From Paracoccus thiocyanatus (lineage in GTDB: Bacteria > Pseudomonadota > Alphaproteobacteria > Rhodobacterales > Rhodobacteraceae), in NCBI RefSeq assembly GCF_900156255.1, contig NZ_FTMK01000001.1, forward strand, positions 1-64,000: 64,000 bases of DNA, written 5' to 3'. A model generated the notes under the pieces. That model did not search any database. It saw only the letters and a list, made by a program, of their open reading frames with translations, and was not told where the DNA came from. Shown one piece after another: positions 15,255-28,615 of the stretch (positions are counted from its first letter, which is position 1; each line of letters opens with the position of its first letter). The position numbers and the translations under genes were made by a program.

Positions 15255-17651
15255 ATGGCCAGGGACGATCCGCCCAAGTCCGGCATCCGCGACGCGATCC
15301 TGTGGCACCTGACCTATACGCTGGGCAAGGATCCCGACCATGCGCAGCTTTTCGACTGGCGGCTGGCGCTGAGCCATGCGGTGCGCGACCGCATCGTGGA
15401 CCGCTGGATGGAATCGGCCCGCGCCACCCGGCGCGCCGGCGCCAAGCGGGTCTATTACCTGTCGATGGAATTCCTGATCGGCCGGCTGCTTCAGGACAAT
15501 ATCGTCAACCTGCAACTGGCGGACGAGACGCAGGCGGCGGTGGAGGGCTTTGGCCTGGATTACCGCGCCCTGCTGCTGGACGAACCGGACGCGGCGCTGG
15601 GCAATGGCGGGCTGGGGCGGCTTGCGGCCTGTTTCATGGAATCGCTGGCCACGATCGGCTGCCCGGCCCATGGCTACGGCATCCGCTATGAACATGGGCT
15701 GTTTCGGCAAAGCTTTGCCGCGGGCCGGCAGGTCGAGGCGCCCGAAGACTGGCTGGTCCAGCCCTTCGTCTGGCAGTTCGAGCGGCCCGAGGCGCGTTTC
15801 ACCCTGGGATTCGGCGGCCATGTCGCCACGCATCAGGGCAAGCCGGTCTGGGAGCCGGAAAGCTTCGTGCAATCCGAAGCCTTCGACGTCCCGGTCATCG
15901 GCTGGCCGGGGAACTGGGCCAATACGCTGCGGCTATGGGCGGGGCGCGCGGTCGATCCCTTCGACCTGAGCCGCTTCAACGCCGGCGATTTCACCGCCGC
16001 TGCCGAGGCCGAGGCGCTGGCGCGCACCATCTCGCGCGTGCTTTATCCGCAGGATTCGACGGAAAAGGGCAAGCGGCTGCGGCTGACGCAGGAATATTTT
16101 TTCTCGGCCGCCTCGATCCGCGACATCCTGCGCCGGTTCGAGGTCGAGCATGGCGATCTTCGGCTCTTGCCGCGCAAGGTGGCGATCCAGCTCAACGACA
16201 CCCATCCCGCCATCGCCGGGCCGGAACTGCTGCGCATCCTGCATGACGAACGCGGCCTGCCCTTTGACGAGGCGCTGGACATCACCAGGGCCTGCGTGAA
16301 CTATACCAACCACACGCTGCTGCCCGAGGCGCTGGAAAGCTGGGGCGAGGGGCTGTTTTCGGACCTGCTGCCGCGGCATTTGCAGATTATCGAACGTATC
16401 GACGCGGCCGACGCCGGCGCGCATCCCGACCGCCGGGGCGGGGCCAGGGACCAGGGCCGGGTCCGCATGGGCGAGTTGGCCTTCATGCTGTCGAACCGGG
16501 TGAACGGCGTCTCGGCGCTGCATACCGGGCTGATGAAGACCACGGTTTTCGCCGACCGGCACCGGCTGCATCCCGACCGCATCGTGAACCAGACCAATGG
16601 CGTCACGCCGCGGCGCTGGCTTTTGGGATGCAACCCGCGCCTGTCGCGGCTGATCTGCGAAACCATCGGCCGGGGCTGGATTGCCGATCTGGAACAATTG
16701 CAGCGGCTAGAGCCCCATGTCGCCGATGACGGCTGGCTGGGGCGTTTCGCCGCCGCCAAGGCCGCGAACAAGGCCGATCTGTGCGACTGGACCCTGCGCG
16801 AACATGGCGTGGCGCTGGCCCCGGATGCGCTTTTCGATGTGCAGATCAAGCGCATCCACGAATACAAGCGCCAGCACCTGAACATCCTGGAAGCCATCGC
16901 GCTGTGGCAGGCGATGCGCGACGATCCGGGCGGCGGCTGGCCGGCGCGGGTCAAGATCTTTGCCGGCAAGGCCGCGCCGGGCTATGTCCTGGCCAAGCAG
17001 ATCATCCGGCTGATCAACGACGTGGCCGCTGTCGTCAACGCCGACCCGGCGACGAATGAAGGGCTGCAAATCCTTTATCTGCCGAATTACAACGTCACCC
17101 TGGCCGAACGGCTGATCCCGGCCGCCGACCTGTCGGAACAGATCTCGACCGCCGGGAAAGAGGCGTCGGGCACCGGCAACATGAAATTCGCCCTGAACGG
17201 CGCGCCGACCATCGGCACGCTGGACGGCGCCAATGTGGAAATCCGCGAACGGGTGGGGGCCGAGAACTTCTTCCTGTTCGGCCTGACCGCCGAAGAGGCC
17301 GAGGCGCGGCGCCTGGTTCCCGACCATGCCGGCCGGGCCATCGCCGCCGATCCGCGCCTGGCCCGCGCGATCGAGGCGATCCGTTCGGGCACCTTCTGCC
17401 CCGACGAGCCGGACCGTTACGGCGATATCGTCGCGAACCTGACCGGGGCGGATTATTTCCTGGTCTGTTCGGATTTCGCCGATTACTGGCGCGCGCAGCG
17501 CCAGGTCGACCGGGCCTATGCCGACCGGGACGGCTGGGCGCGGATGGCGGCGCGGAACCTGGCGCGCTCGGGCTGGTTTTCTTCGGATCGGGCCATTCGC
17601 GGCTACATGCAGGACATCTGGGGCGCGCAAAGCCTGCTGGGGCGGGAATAG
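15255..17651 (+). CDS. glgP: Glycogen/starch/alpha-glucan phosphorylase
   Basis: 798-residue PLP-dependent phosphorylase that releases glucose 1-phosphate from glycogen chain ends. Characteristic blocks are seen throughout: RVYYLSMEFLIGR near the N-terminus, GNGGLGRLAACFMES, QLNDTHPAIAGPELLRIL, VNQTNGVTPRRW, IKRIHEYKRQHLN, and the PLP-lysine region EASGTGNMKFALNG. Full length for the family (E. coli GlgP about 815). First gene of a seven-gene co-directional locus; glgB follows after 21 bases. GAAGG lies seven bases before the ATG. The palindrome at 15216-15234 lies just upstream. Confidence 0.96.
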   Translation: MARDDPPKSGIRDAILWHLTYTLGKDPDHAQLFDWRLALSHAVRDRIVDRWMESARATRRAGAKRVYYLSMEFLIGRLLQDNIVNLQLADETQAAVEGFGLDYRALLLDEPDAALGNGGLGRLAACFMESLATIGCPAHGYGIRYEHGLFRQSFAAGRQVEAPEDWLVQPFVWQFERPEARFTLGFGGHVATHQGKPVWEPESFVQSEAFDVPVIGWPGNWANTLRLWAGRAVDPFDLSRFNAGDFTAAAEAEALARTISRVLYPQDSTEKGKRLRLTQEYFFSAASIRDILRRFEVEHGDLRLLPRKVAIQLNDTHPAIAGPELLRILHDERGLPFDEALDITRACVNYTNHTLLPEALESWGEGLFSDLLPRHLQIIERIDAADAGAHPDRRGGARDQGRVRMGELAFMLSNRVNGVSALHTGLMKTTVFADRHRLHPDRIVNQTNGVTPRRWLLGCNPRLSRLICETIGRGWIADLEQLQRLEPHVADDGWLGRFAAAKAANKADLCDWTLREHGVALAPDALFDVQIKRIHEYKRQHLNILEAIALWQAMRDDPGGGWPARVKIFAGKAAPGYVLAKQIIRLINDVAAVVNADPATNEGLQILYLPNYNVTLAERLIPAADLSEQISTAGKEASGTGNMKFALNGAPTIGTLDGANVEIRERVGAENFFLFGLTAEEAEARRLVPDHAGRAIAADPRLARAIEAIRSGTFCPDEPDRYGDIVANLTGADYFLVCSDFADYWRAQRQVDRAYADRDGWARMAARNLARSGWFSSDRAIRGYMQDIWGAQSLLGRE

Positions 17652-17672
17652 GGCCATCGCAAAGGGGGCACC

Positions 17673-19874
17673 ATGGCGCAGATCGACCCAAAGGACCTTG
17701 GCGATCCCGCGATGCTGACCGGCATCACCGGCGGGCGTTTCGACGATCCCTTTGCGGTGCTGGGCCCGCATCGGCGGGGCGGCCTCCGCCATGTCACCGC
17801 CTTTGATCCCGGCGCGGCCGAGATGGCGGCGATGCTGGGAAGCCAGGCGCATCCGCTGGACCCGGTTGCCGGCCATCCTGGCCTGTTTCACGGCAAGGTG
17901 CCGGGCGCGGAACCCTATCTTTTGCGCGGTCGCGCCCAGGGTCGGGAATGGCTGGTCGAAGATGCCTATCGCTTTGGCCCGGTCCTGGGCGAGATGGACG
18001 AATATCTTTTGGGCGAAGGCACCCATCGCCGGCTGTGGCAGGCCCTGGGAGCGCATGTGATGACGCATCAAGGCATGGCGGGCACGCATTTCGCGGTCTG
18101 GGCGCCCAATGCGCGCCGCGTCTCGCTGATCGGGGATTTCAATGCCTGGGACGGGCGGCGCCATGTCATGCGCAGGCGCGGCGCAACCGGGGTCTGGGAA
18201 ATCTTCATGCCCGGCTTGGCCGAAGGCGCGGCCTATAAATACGAGATCCTGGGCGCCTATGGCGGGCTGGCGCAAAAGGCCGACCCGGTCGGTTTCGGCG
18301 CCCAGCACCCGCCGGCCACCGCCTCGGTGGTGCGCGACATCGCGGGCTATGGCTGGTCTGATGGCGACTGGATGGCCGCGCGCGCCCAGGCGCAGCGCCG
18401 GGATCGGCCGATCTCGATCTACGAGGTGCATCTGGGCAGTTGGCGGCGCAAAGAGGGCGGGCGGCCCATCTCTTACCGCGAGGCGGCGGGCGAACTGGTC
18501 GATTACGCCAGGGACATGGGCTTTACCCATATCGAATTGCTGCCGATCAGCGAATATCCCTTTGACGGGTCCTGGGGCTATCAGCCGGTGGGGCTGTTTG
18601 CGCCCACCATCCGCTTTGGCCCTCCGCACGAGTTCCGCGACCTGGTGAACGCCGCGCACAGGGCCGGGCTGGGGGTGATCCTGGACTGGGTGCCCGGCCA
18701 TTTCCCCACCGACCCGCATGGGCTGATGCGGTTCGACGGCACCGCGCTTTATGAACATGCCGACCCGCGCGAGGGGTTTCACCAGGACTGGAACACCCTG
18801 ATCTACAATTACGGCCGCGCCGAGGTCAGGAATTACCTGATCGCCAATGCCCTGTATTGGCTAGAGGAATACCACGTCGACGGGTTGCGGGTTGATGCGG
18901 TGGCCTCGATGCTTTATCGCGACTATTCCCGCGCCCAAGGCGAATGGATCCCCAACAAGGATGGCGGGCGCGAGAATTACGAAGCCATCATCATGCTGCA
19001 AGAGATGAACCGCCTGGCCTATGGCCAAGAGCCGGGGATCATGACCGTGGCCGAGGAATCGACCAGCTATCCCGGCGTCTCGCATCCGGTGGATCAGGGC
19101 GGCCTGGGCTTCGGCTTCAAGTGGAACATGGGCTGGATGAACGACACGCTGGACTATATCCGCCGCGATCCCATCCACCGCCGGCACCACCATCACCAGA
19201 TGACCTTCGGCCTGCACTACGCCTTCAGCGAGAATTTCATCCTGCCAATCAGCCATGACGAGGTGGTGCATGGCAAGGGGTCGATGCTGGCCAAGATGCC
19301 GGGCGACGAGGCCGAGAAATTCGCCAACCTGCGCGCCTATTACGGCTTCATGTGGGGCCATCCTGGCAAGAAGCTGCTGTTCATGGGCCAGGAATTCGCC
19401 CAAGCCGCCGAATGGGACCATGACGGCGAAATCGACTGGGCCGCGATCGGCAACCCGCTGCATCATGGGGTGCAGCTTCTGGTGCGCGACCTGAACGCCC
19501 TTTATCGCGCGACGCCCGCGCTTTACGCCAGGGATTGCGAGCCCGCGGGCTTTCAGTGGATCGAGGCCGACGACGCCGCCCATTCCATCCTGGCCTGGCT
19601 GCGGCGCGGGGGGGCAGGCGATCCCGAGGCGGTGGTGGTGTGCAATTTCACCCCGGTCGAGCGCCGCGGCTGGCGGCTGGGCTTTCCGCAGCCGGGCCCC
19701 TGGCGCGAGGTGCTCAACACCGATGCCGGGGTCTATGGCGGGGGCGGTCGGGGCAATCTGGGCCGCATCACCGCCCGGCCGGGCGGCAGCCACGGACAGC
19801 CCGCCCATGCCGATCTGCTGCTGCCGCCGCTTTCCACGCTGATCTTTGTAAGGGACGACCCGACGACCGCATAG
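17673..19874 (+). CDS. glgB: 1,4-alpha-glucan branching enzyme
   Basis: 733-residue GH13 enzyme that creates alpha-1,6 branches in glycogen. Two N-terminal beta-sandwich regions precede the (beta/alpha)8 barrel: FAVLGPH at the first, then the CBM48-like THFAVWAPNARRVSLIGDFN. Catalytic segments are GLRVDAVASMLYRDYSR (nucleophile Asp), TVAEESTSYPG (acid/base Glu) and PISHDEVVHGKGS (third Asp), in the right order. Length equals the E. coli enzyme class. Separated from glgC by 44 bases that include a small GCCCGG/CCGGGC hairpin. Confidence 0.96.
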   Translation: MAQIDPKDLGDPAMLTGITGGRFDDPFAVLGPHRRGGLRHVTAFDPGAAEMAAMLGSQAHPLDPVAGHPGLFHGKVPGAEPYLLRGRAQGREWLVEDAYRFGPVLGEMDEYLLGEGTHRRLWQALGAHVMTHQGMAGTHFAVWAPNARRVSLIGDFNAWDGRRHVMRRRGATGVWEIFMPGLAEGAAYKYEILGAYGGLAQKADPVGFGAQHPPATASVVRDIAGYGWSDGDWMAARAQAQRRDRPISIYEVHLGSWRRKEGGRPISYREAAGELVDYARDMGFTHIELLPISEYPFDGSWGYQPVGLFAPTIRFGPPHEFRDLVNAAHRAGLGVILDWVPGHFPTDPHGLMRFDGTALYEHADPREGFHQDWNTLIYNYGRAEVRNYLIANALYWLEEYHVDGLRVDAVASMLYRDYSRAQGEWIPNKDGGRENYEAIIMLQEMNRLAYGQEPGIMTVAEESTSYPGVSHPVDQGGLGFGFKWNMGWMNDTLDYIRRDPIHRRHHHHQMTFGLHYAFSENFILPISHDEVVHGKGSMLAKMPGDEAEKFANLRAYYGFMWGHPGKKLLFMGQEFAQAAEWDHDGEIDWAAIGNPLHHGVQLLVRDLNALYRATPALYARDCEPAGFQWIEADDAAHSILAWLRRGGAGDPEAVVVCNFTPVERRGWRLGFPQPGPWREVLNTDAGVYGGGGRGNLGRITARPGGSHGQPAHADLLLPPLSTLIFVRDDPTTA

Positions 19875-19918
19875 AAACAGCCCGGGCGCCGGGCAAGGAA
19901 AAAGGGGAGGGCTGACAG

Positions 19919-21184
19919 ATGGCACCGCACGAGGAAAGGCTTTCCAGAAGGTCCATGGCCTTCATCCTGGCCGGCGGGCGCGGATCGCGCCTGCACGAAC
20001 TGACCGACCGGCGGGTCAAGCCCGCGGTCTATTTCGGCGGCAAGTCCCGCATCATCGACTTTGCCCTGTCCAATGCGCTGAATTCGGGCATCCGCAAGAT
20101 GGCCTTGGCCACGCAATACAAGGCGCATTCGCTGATCCGCCATGTCCAGCGCGGCTGGAACTTCTTTCGCGCCGAGCGCAACGAGTTCCTGGACATCCTG
20201 CCCGCATCCCAGCGCTATGACGAAGCGATGTGGTATCGCGGCACCGCCGATGCCGTGGCGCAAAACATCGACATCATCGACAGCTACGGCGTCGATTACG
20301 TGCTGATCCTGGCGGGGGACCATATCTACAAGATGGATTACGAACTGATGATCCGCCACCATGTCGCGGCGGGCGCGGATGTGACGATCGGCTGCCTGAC
20401 CGTGCCGCGGTCCGAAGCCTCGGCCTTTGGGGTGATGGCGGTCGATGAAGGCGACGTCGTCACCGGCTTTCTGGAAAAGCCCGCCGATCCGCCCGGCACC
20501 CCGGACGATCCCGAACTGACGCTGGCCTCGATGGGGATCTATGTCTTTCGCTGGGACCTGCTGCGCGACCTGCTGATCCGCGACATGCAGGACGACAATT
20601 CCAGCCATGATTTCGGCAAGGACCTGATCCCGGACATCGTCAAGCACGGCAAAGCGCAGGCGCATCGCTTTCCCGATAGCTGCGTGCGCTCGGGTCCCGA
20701 TGCGCCGGCCTATTGGCGCGACGTGGGCACGCTGGACGCGTTCTGGCGGGCCAATATCGACCTGACCAACTTTACCCCCGACCTGAACCTTTGGGACCGC
20801 GACTGGCCGATCTGGACCTATTCCGAACTGGTGCCGCCGGCCAAGTTCATCCATGACGAGCCGGACCGCCGCGGCAGCGCCGTCAGTTCGCTGATCTCGG
20901 GCGGCTGCATCATCTCGGGCAGCGAGATCCGCGAATCGCTGCTGTTCACCCAGGTCCACACCAATTCCTATTCCAGCCTCGACCGTGCGGTGGTGCTGCC
21001 CTATGTCACGGTGGCCCGGCACGCGCGGCTGACCAATGTGATCATTGACCGCGGCGTGCGAATCCCCGAAGGGCTGGTCGTGGGCGAAGACCCCGGCGAG
21101 GATGCGCGGTGGTTTCGCGTCTCGGGCGGGGGCATCACGTTGATCACGCAGGACATGCTGGACCGAAGGGAAGCGTCTTCATGA
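19919..21184 (+). CDS. glgC: Glucose-1-phosphate adenylyltransferase
   Basis: 421-residue ADP-glucose pyrophosphorylase, the committed and allosterically regulated step of bacterial glycogen synthesis. The nucleotidyltransferase motif [24 protein letters not shown] is at the N-terminus; [27 protein letters not shown] and the left-handed beta-helix C-terminal region ([15 protein letters not shown]) follow. The N-terminal regulatory Arg/Lys positions are retained as in proteobacterial enzymes activated by fructose phosphates or pyruvate; which effector applies here cannot be read. Its stop overlaps the glgA start (ATGA at 21181-21184). Confidence 0.96.
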   Translation: MAPHEERLSRRSMAFILAGGRGSRLHELTDRRVKPAVYFGGKSRIIDFALSNALNSGIRKMALATQYKAHSLIRHVQRGWNFFRAERNEFLDILPASQRYDEAMWYRGTADAVAQNIDIIDSYGVDYVLILAGDHIYKMDYELMIRHHVAAGADVTIGCLTVPRSEASAFGVMAVDEGDVVTGFLEKPADPPGTPDDPELTLASMGIYVFRWDLLRDLLIRDMQDDNSSHDFGKDLIPDIVKHGKAQAHRFPDSCVRSGPDAPAYWRDVGTLDAFWRANIDLTNFTPDLNLWDRDWPIWTYSELVPPAKFIHDEPDRRGSAVSSLISGGCIISGSEIRESLLFTQVHTNSYSSLDRAVVLPYVTVARHARLTNVIIDRGVRIPEGLVVGEDPGEDARWFRVSGGGITLITQDMLDRREASS

Positions 21185-22581
21185 GGGTTCTGTCCGTCGC
21201 CTCGGAATGTGTGCCGCTGGTCAAGACCGGCGGGCTTGCCGACGTGGCGGGGGCGCTGCCGGCGGCGCTGGCCGGGCAGGGGGTAGAGATGCGGGTGCTG
21301 CTGCCCGGCTACCCGGCGGTGATGGCCGCGCAGGCCCAGGCCAGGGTGCTGCGCGAAATTCCCGACCTTTTCGGCGGCCCGGCCCGTATCCTGCGCGGCG
21401 CCCTGGGCCGGGGGGTGCTGCATGTCCTGGATGCGCCGCATCTGTTCGACCGGCCGGGCGGCATCTATCTGGGCCCCGACGGCCGGGACTGGCCCGACAA
21501 TCCGCAGCGCTTCGCCGCGCTTTGCCGGGCGGCGGCGCTGATCGCGGCCGAGGGGGCCGGGGGCTGGCGGCCGCAGGTGCTGCATCTGCATGACTGGCAG
21601 GCGGGGCTGACCCCGGTCTATCTGCGCGAGGCGGGGGTGGCGGATGTGCGCACGCTGCTGACCATCCACAACATCGCCTTTCAGGGCCTGGCCCCCGCCC
21701 ATATGCTGTCCACGCTGCGCCTGCCCGCCGGGCTTTTCAATCCGCAAGGCATTGAATACTGGGGCCGGATCTCGGCGCTCAAGGCCGGGATCGTGCTGGC
21801 CGACAAGGTCTCGACCGTCAGCCCGACCTATGCCGAGGAACTGATGACCCCCGAATACGGCATGGGGCTGGAAGGGGTGCTGGCCGACCGCGCCGCCGAT
21901 TTCACCGGCATCCTGAACGGCATCGACCTGGATGCCTGGCGCCCGCCTTACGATGCGCCCGCGGGCAAGGCGCCGCACCGCGCGGCGCTGCGCGCCGAAC
22001 TGGGCCTGCCCGAGGCCGAGGGGCCGCTTTGCGTCGTGGTCTCGCGCCTGACCGGGCAGAAGGGGCTGGATCTCTTGATCGAGGCGCTGCCGGCGCTGCT
22101 GCGATGCGGCGGCCAGCTTGCGGTGCTGGGCACCGGCGACCCGGATCTGGAGGCCGCCCTGTCCCGGGCCGCGGCCGGCCATCCCGGCGTCGCGCTGCGG
22201 TTGGGCTATGACGAGGCGCTGTCGCGGCGCATGATCGCGGGCGGCGACGCGATCCTTGTCCCCTCGCGCTTCGAGCCTTGCGGGCTGACCCAGCTTTACG
22301 GGCTGCGCTTTGGCACCTTGCCGCTGGTGGCGCTGACCGGGGGGCTGGCCGATACGGTCATCAACGCCTCGGCCGCCGGGCTGGCGGCGGGGGTGGCGAC
22401 GGGGCTGCAATTCCACCCCGTCGATGCCGCCGCGCTGGCCCATGCGCTGACCCGGCTTTGCGCGCTGTGGCGCCAGCCGGCGGCCTGGCAGCGCATGATG
22501 GCCAACGCCATGGCCTATCCGGTGGGCTGGGACGCCTCGGCCCGCGCCTATGCGCAACTGTTCCGGCAGATGGCCGGCTGA
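21181..22581 (+). CDS. glgA: Glycogen synthase (ADP-glucose type)
   Basis: 466-residue GT5 glycosyltransferase that elongates glycogen from ADP-glucose. The ADP-glucose-binding signature KTGGLADV is at residues 15-22, followed by [25 protein letters not shown] and, in the C-terminal Rossmann domain, [21 protein letters not shown] with the catalytic Glu. It overlaps glgC upstream and glgX downstream (TGATG at 22579-22583), so the three are likely made in coupled fashion. Confidence 0.96.
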   Translation: MRVLSVASECVPLVKTGGLADVAGALPAALAGQGVEMRVLLPGYPAVMAAQAQARVLREIPDLFGGPARILRGALGRGVLHVLDAPHLFDRPGGIYLGPDGRDWPDNPQRFAALCRAAALIAAEGAGGWRPQVLHLHDWQAGLTPVYLREAGVADVRTLLTIHNIAFQGLAPAHMLSTLRLPAGLFNPQGIEYWGRISALKAGIVLADKVSTVSPTYAEELMTPEYGMGLEGVLADRAADFTGILNGIDLDAWRPPYDAPAGKAPHRAALRAELGLPEAEGPLCVVVSRLTGQKGLDLLIEALPALLRCGGQLAVLGTGDPDLEAALSRAAAGHPGVALRLGYDEALSRRMIAGGDAILVPSRFEPCGLTQLYGLRFGTLPLVALTGGLADTVINASAAGLAAGVATGLQFHPVDAAALAHALTRLCALWRQPAAWQRMMANAMAYPVGWDASARAYAQLFRQMAG

Positions 22582-24672
22582 TGACCGGGCGCGCCATCTT
22601 CGAAGGGCGACCCGAGCCGCTGGGCGCCACATTCGACGGCGAAGGGGTGAATTTCGCGGTCTTTTCGGAACATGCGCGCCGGGTGACCTTGTGCCTGTTC
22701 TCGCCCGACGGGCGGACCGAGATGCAGCGCCTGGACCTGCCCGAACGCGACGGCGATGTCTGGCACGGCTACATCCCCGGCCTGCGCCCCGGCCAGCTTT
22801 ACGGGCTGCGCGCCGACGGCCCCTATGCGCCGGCCGAGGGGCATCGCTTCAATTATCACAAGCTGCTGCTTGACCCCTATGCCAAGCGGCTGACCCGGCA
22901 CCCGGTCTGGCACGACGCGCTGATGGGCTATGCCGTAGGCTCGCCCGATGCCGATCTAAGCTTCGACCGCCGCGACAGCGCCCGCTTCATGTCGCGCTGC
23001 GTGGTCGAGGACCCGTCATTCGCCTGGGGTCCCGACCAGCCGCCGCGCCGCCCCATCGCCGAGACGGTGATCTACGAGGCCCATGTCAAGGGCCTGACCC
23101 GGCTGCACCCCGACGTGGCCCATCGGGGCAGCTTTCTGGGCCTGGCCTCGGACCCGGTGCTGGATCATCTGCAATCGCTGGGCATCACGGCGCTGGAACT
23201 GCTGCCGGTGCAGGCGTTCCTGAACGACCGCTTCCTGCTGGAAAAGGGGCTGGTGAATTATTGGGGCTACCAGACGCTGGGCTTTTTCGCCCCCGACCCG
23301 CGCTATCTGGCCAAGGGCCAGATCGCCGAGTTCCAGCACATGGTCGCCCGCATGCATGCCGCCGGGATCGAGGTGATCCTGGACGTGGTCTATAACCACA
23401 CCGGCGAAGGCAACGAGATGGGCCCGACGCTGTCCTTTCGCGGCCTGGACAATCGCAGCTATTACCGCTTGCAGGAAAACCCGCGCCATTATGTGAACGA
23501 CACCGGCACCGGCAATACGCTGAACGTCAATCACCCGATGGTGCTGCGCATGGTCATGGATTCCCTGCGCTATTGGGTCGAGGTGATGCATGTCGACGGC
23601 TTTCGCTTCGATCTTGGCGCCAGCCTGGGCCGGCGGGCGCGCGGCGGCTTCGACCGCAGCGCCTCGTTCTTCGACGCCATCCGCCAGGATCCGGTGCTGA
23701 CGCGGGTCAAGCTGATCGCCGAGCCTTGGGACATCGGCCCCGGCGGTTATCAGCTTGGCGCCTTTCCGCCGCCGTTCCTGGAATGGAACGACCAGTATCG
23801 CGACGGCATCCGCCGCTTCTGGCGCGGCGACGACCACCAGGTGCCCGAGCTTGCCGGCCGCATGGCCGGTTCCGCCCGGCAGTTCGACCATTCCGGTCGC
23901 CCCGCCACGGCTTCGGTCAATTTCCTGACCGCGCATGACGGTTTCACGCTGATGGACCTGGTCAGCCATGCCGAAAAGCACAACGATGCCAATGGCGAGG
24001 AAAACCGCGACGGCCATTCGCAGAATTTCTCGGACAATATGGGCGTCGAGGGGGCCAGCGACGACCCCGCCATCCTGGATGCCCGCGCGCGCCGGCGCCG
24101 CAACCTTCTGGCGACGCTGCTGTTGTCGCAGGGCACGCCGATGCTGCTGGGGGGCGACGAGCTGGGCAATTCGCAGGGCGGCAACAACAATGCCTATTGC
24201 CAGGACAACGAAATCGGCTGGGTGCAATGGCAGGGCGCCGATCCGGCCTTCCTGGATTTCACCCGCCGGCTTATCGCCTTTCGCCGCGCCCATCCTGTCT
24301 TGCGGCAGAAACGCTTCCTGCATTCGCGCCCGCGCCTGACCGACGGGCTGCCCGACCTGTTCTGGCTGCGCCCGGATGGCGGGCAGATGACCTCGGCCGA
24401 CTGGGGCGATCCGGCTCTGCGGGTGATCTGCGCCGAGCTGCGCATGGCCGCCGGCACCCCCGGCTATGCGCAGCGCGAAGAGGCGATGTTTCTGGTCTTC
24501 AACAATGGCGACGCGCAGGACGTGGTGCTGCCCGACCCGCCGCAGGGCTGGCGGTGGCGGCTGCATCTGGACACCAGCCGCCCCGACCTGGCCCCTCAGG
24601 CAGTCGGGGCCAAGCGGCTGGCGGTGGACGGGCAATCCGTCCTGGCCTTTGACCTGGAACAGGGGGACCAGG

Positions 24673-24680
<8 letters not shown>
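22581..24680 (+). CDS. glgX: Glycogen debranching enzyme (GlgX, isoamylase type)
   Basis: 699-residue GH13 debranching enzyme that hydrolyses alpha-1,6 branches left by phosphorylase. It starts with a CBM48-type domain (GATFDGEGVNFAVFSEHARRVTLCLF split across the first 40 residues), then the barrel with VIYEAHVKGLTRLHPDV, DVVYNHTGEGNE, GFRFDLGASLGRR (nucleophile Asp), KLIAEPWDIGPGGYQLG (acid/base Glu) and FLTAHDGFTLMDLVS. Length is slightly above E. coli GlgX (657). The start coincides with the glgA stop and its end overlaps malQ by eight bases. Confidence 0.95.
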
Positions 24681-28153
<3,473 letters not shown>

Positions 28154-28189
28154 TCGGGCCGCCCGGTCCTGCGCCCGCGGGGCCGGGCC

Positions 28190-28528
28190 TTAGCCCGCCG
28201 CCAACTCGTCCCAGCAGGCCATCGCCCGGCCGGCATACATCAGGCCGGGGCCACCGCTCATCTGGATCGCCATGGACAGCACGTCGCCCAGTTCCTCGCG
28301 CGTGGCGCCGGCCTTCATCAGCGCCTCGACATGGAACAGGATGCAGGGCTCGCAGCGCTGGACGATGGCCATGCCAAGCGCGATGAATTCCTTGGTCTTG
28401 CCGTCCAGGACGCCGCCGTCATGCACGGCCTTGGACAGCGCCCCAAAGCCCTTGGTGGCGTCTGGAATGGCGCGGTTCATCACCCGCAATTCGCCGCGCA
28501 TCTCGTCGATCTTTGCCTTGTAGCTCAT
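28190..28528 (-). CDS. Carboxymuconolactone decarboxylase / AhpD-like protein
   Basis: 112-residue all-helical protein of the CMD/AhpD superfamily. The redox CxxC with its trailing histidine is visible as RCEPCILFHVEALMKAG, the pattern of AhpD-like peroxidase partners rather than true decarboxylases; TREELGDVLSMAIQMSGGPGLMY is the usual C-terminal helix pair. It is probably a cytoplasmic thiol oxidoreductase, but its partner is unknown. AGGAG lies seven bases before the ATG at 28528. A perfect FNR-type box (28580-28593) is centred 58 bases before the start, suggesting induction at low oxygen or by nitrosative stress. Confidence 0.88.
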   Translation of the reverse strand: MSYKAKIDEMRGELRVMNRAIPDATKGFGALSKAVHDGGVLDGKTKEFIALGMAIVQRCEPCILFHVEALMKAGATREELGDVLSMAIQMSGGPGLMYAGRAMACWDELAAG

Positions 28529-28579
28529 GTTCGCACTCCTTTGCTGCGGCATGGCTAGCCCGGCGGGCCGGGCCGTGGC

Positions 28580-28593
28580 TTGATCCAGATCAA
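28580..28593 (-). promoter_or_regulatory. Perfect FNR/CRP-family box upstream of the AhpD-like gene
   Basis: TTGATCCAGATCAA matches the FNR consensus TTGAT-N4-ATCAA exactly. On the minus strand a TAGCCA hexamer at 28557-28552 is spaced as expected for the -10 box of a promoter activated from -41.5, predicting transcription start near 28545 and a very short leader. FnrP and NNR/Dnr-type regulators share this half-site, so which one binds cannot be told. Confidence 0.72.
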
Positions 28594-28615
28594 CGGGACC
28601 GCGAATTGCCTGGGC

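Noticed and set aside
16707..18782. 691-residue minus-strand reading frame opposite glgP/glgB
   Set aside because: Spans two certain genes on the other strand; composition is that of a GC-rich complement and no domain is recognisable.
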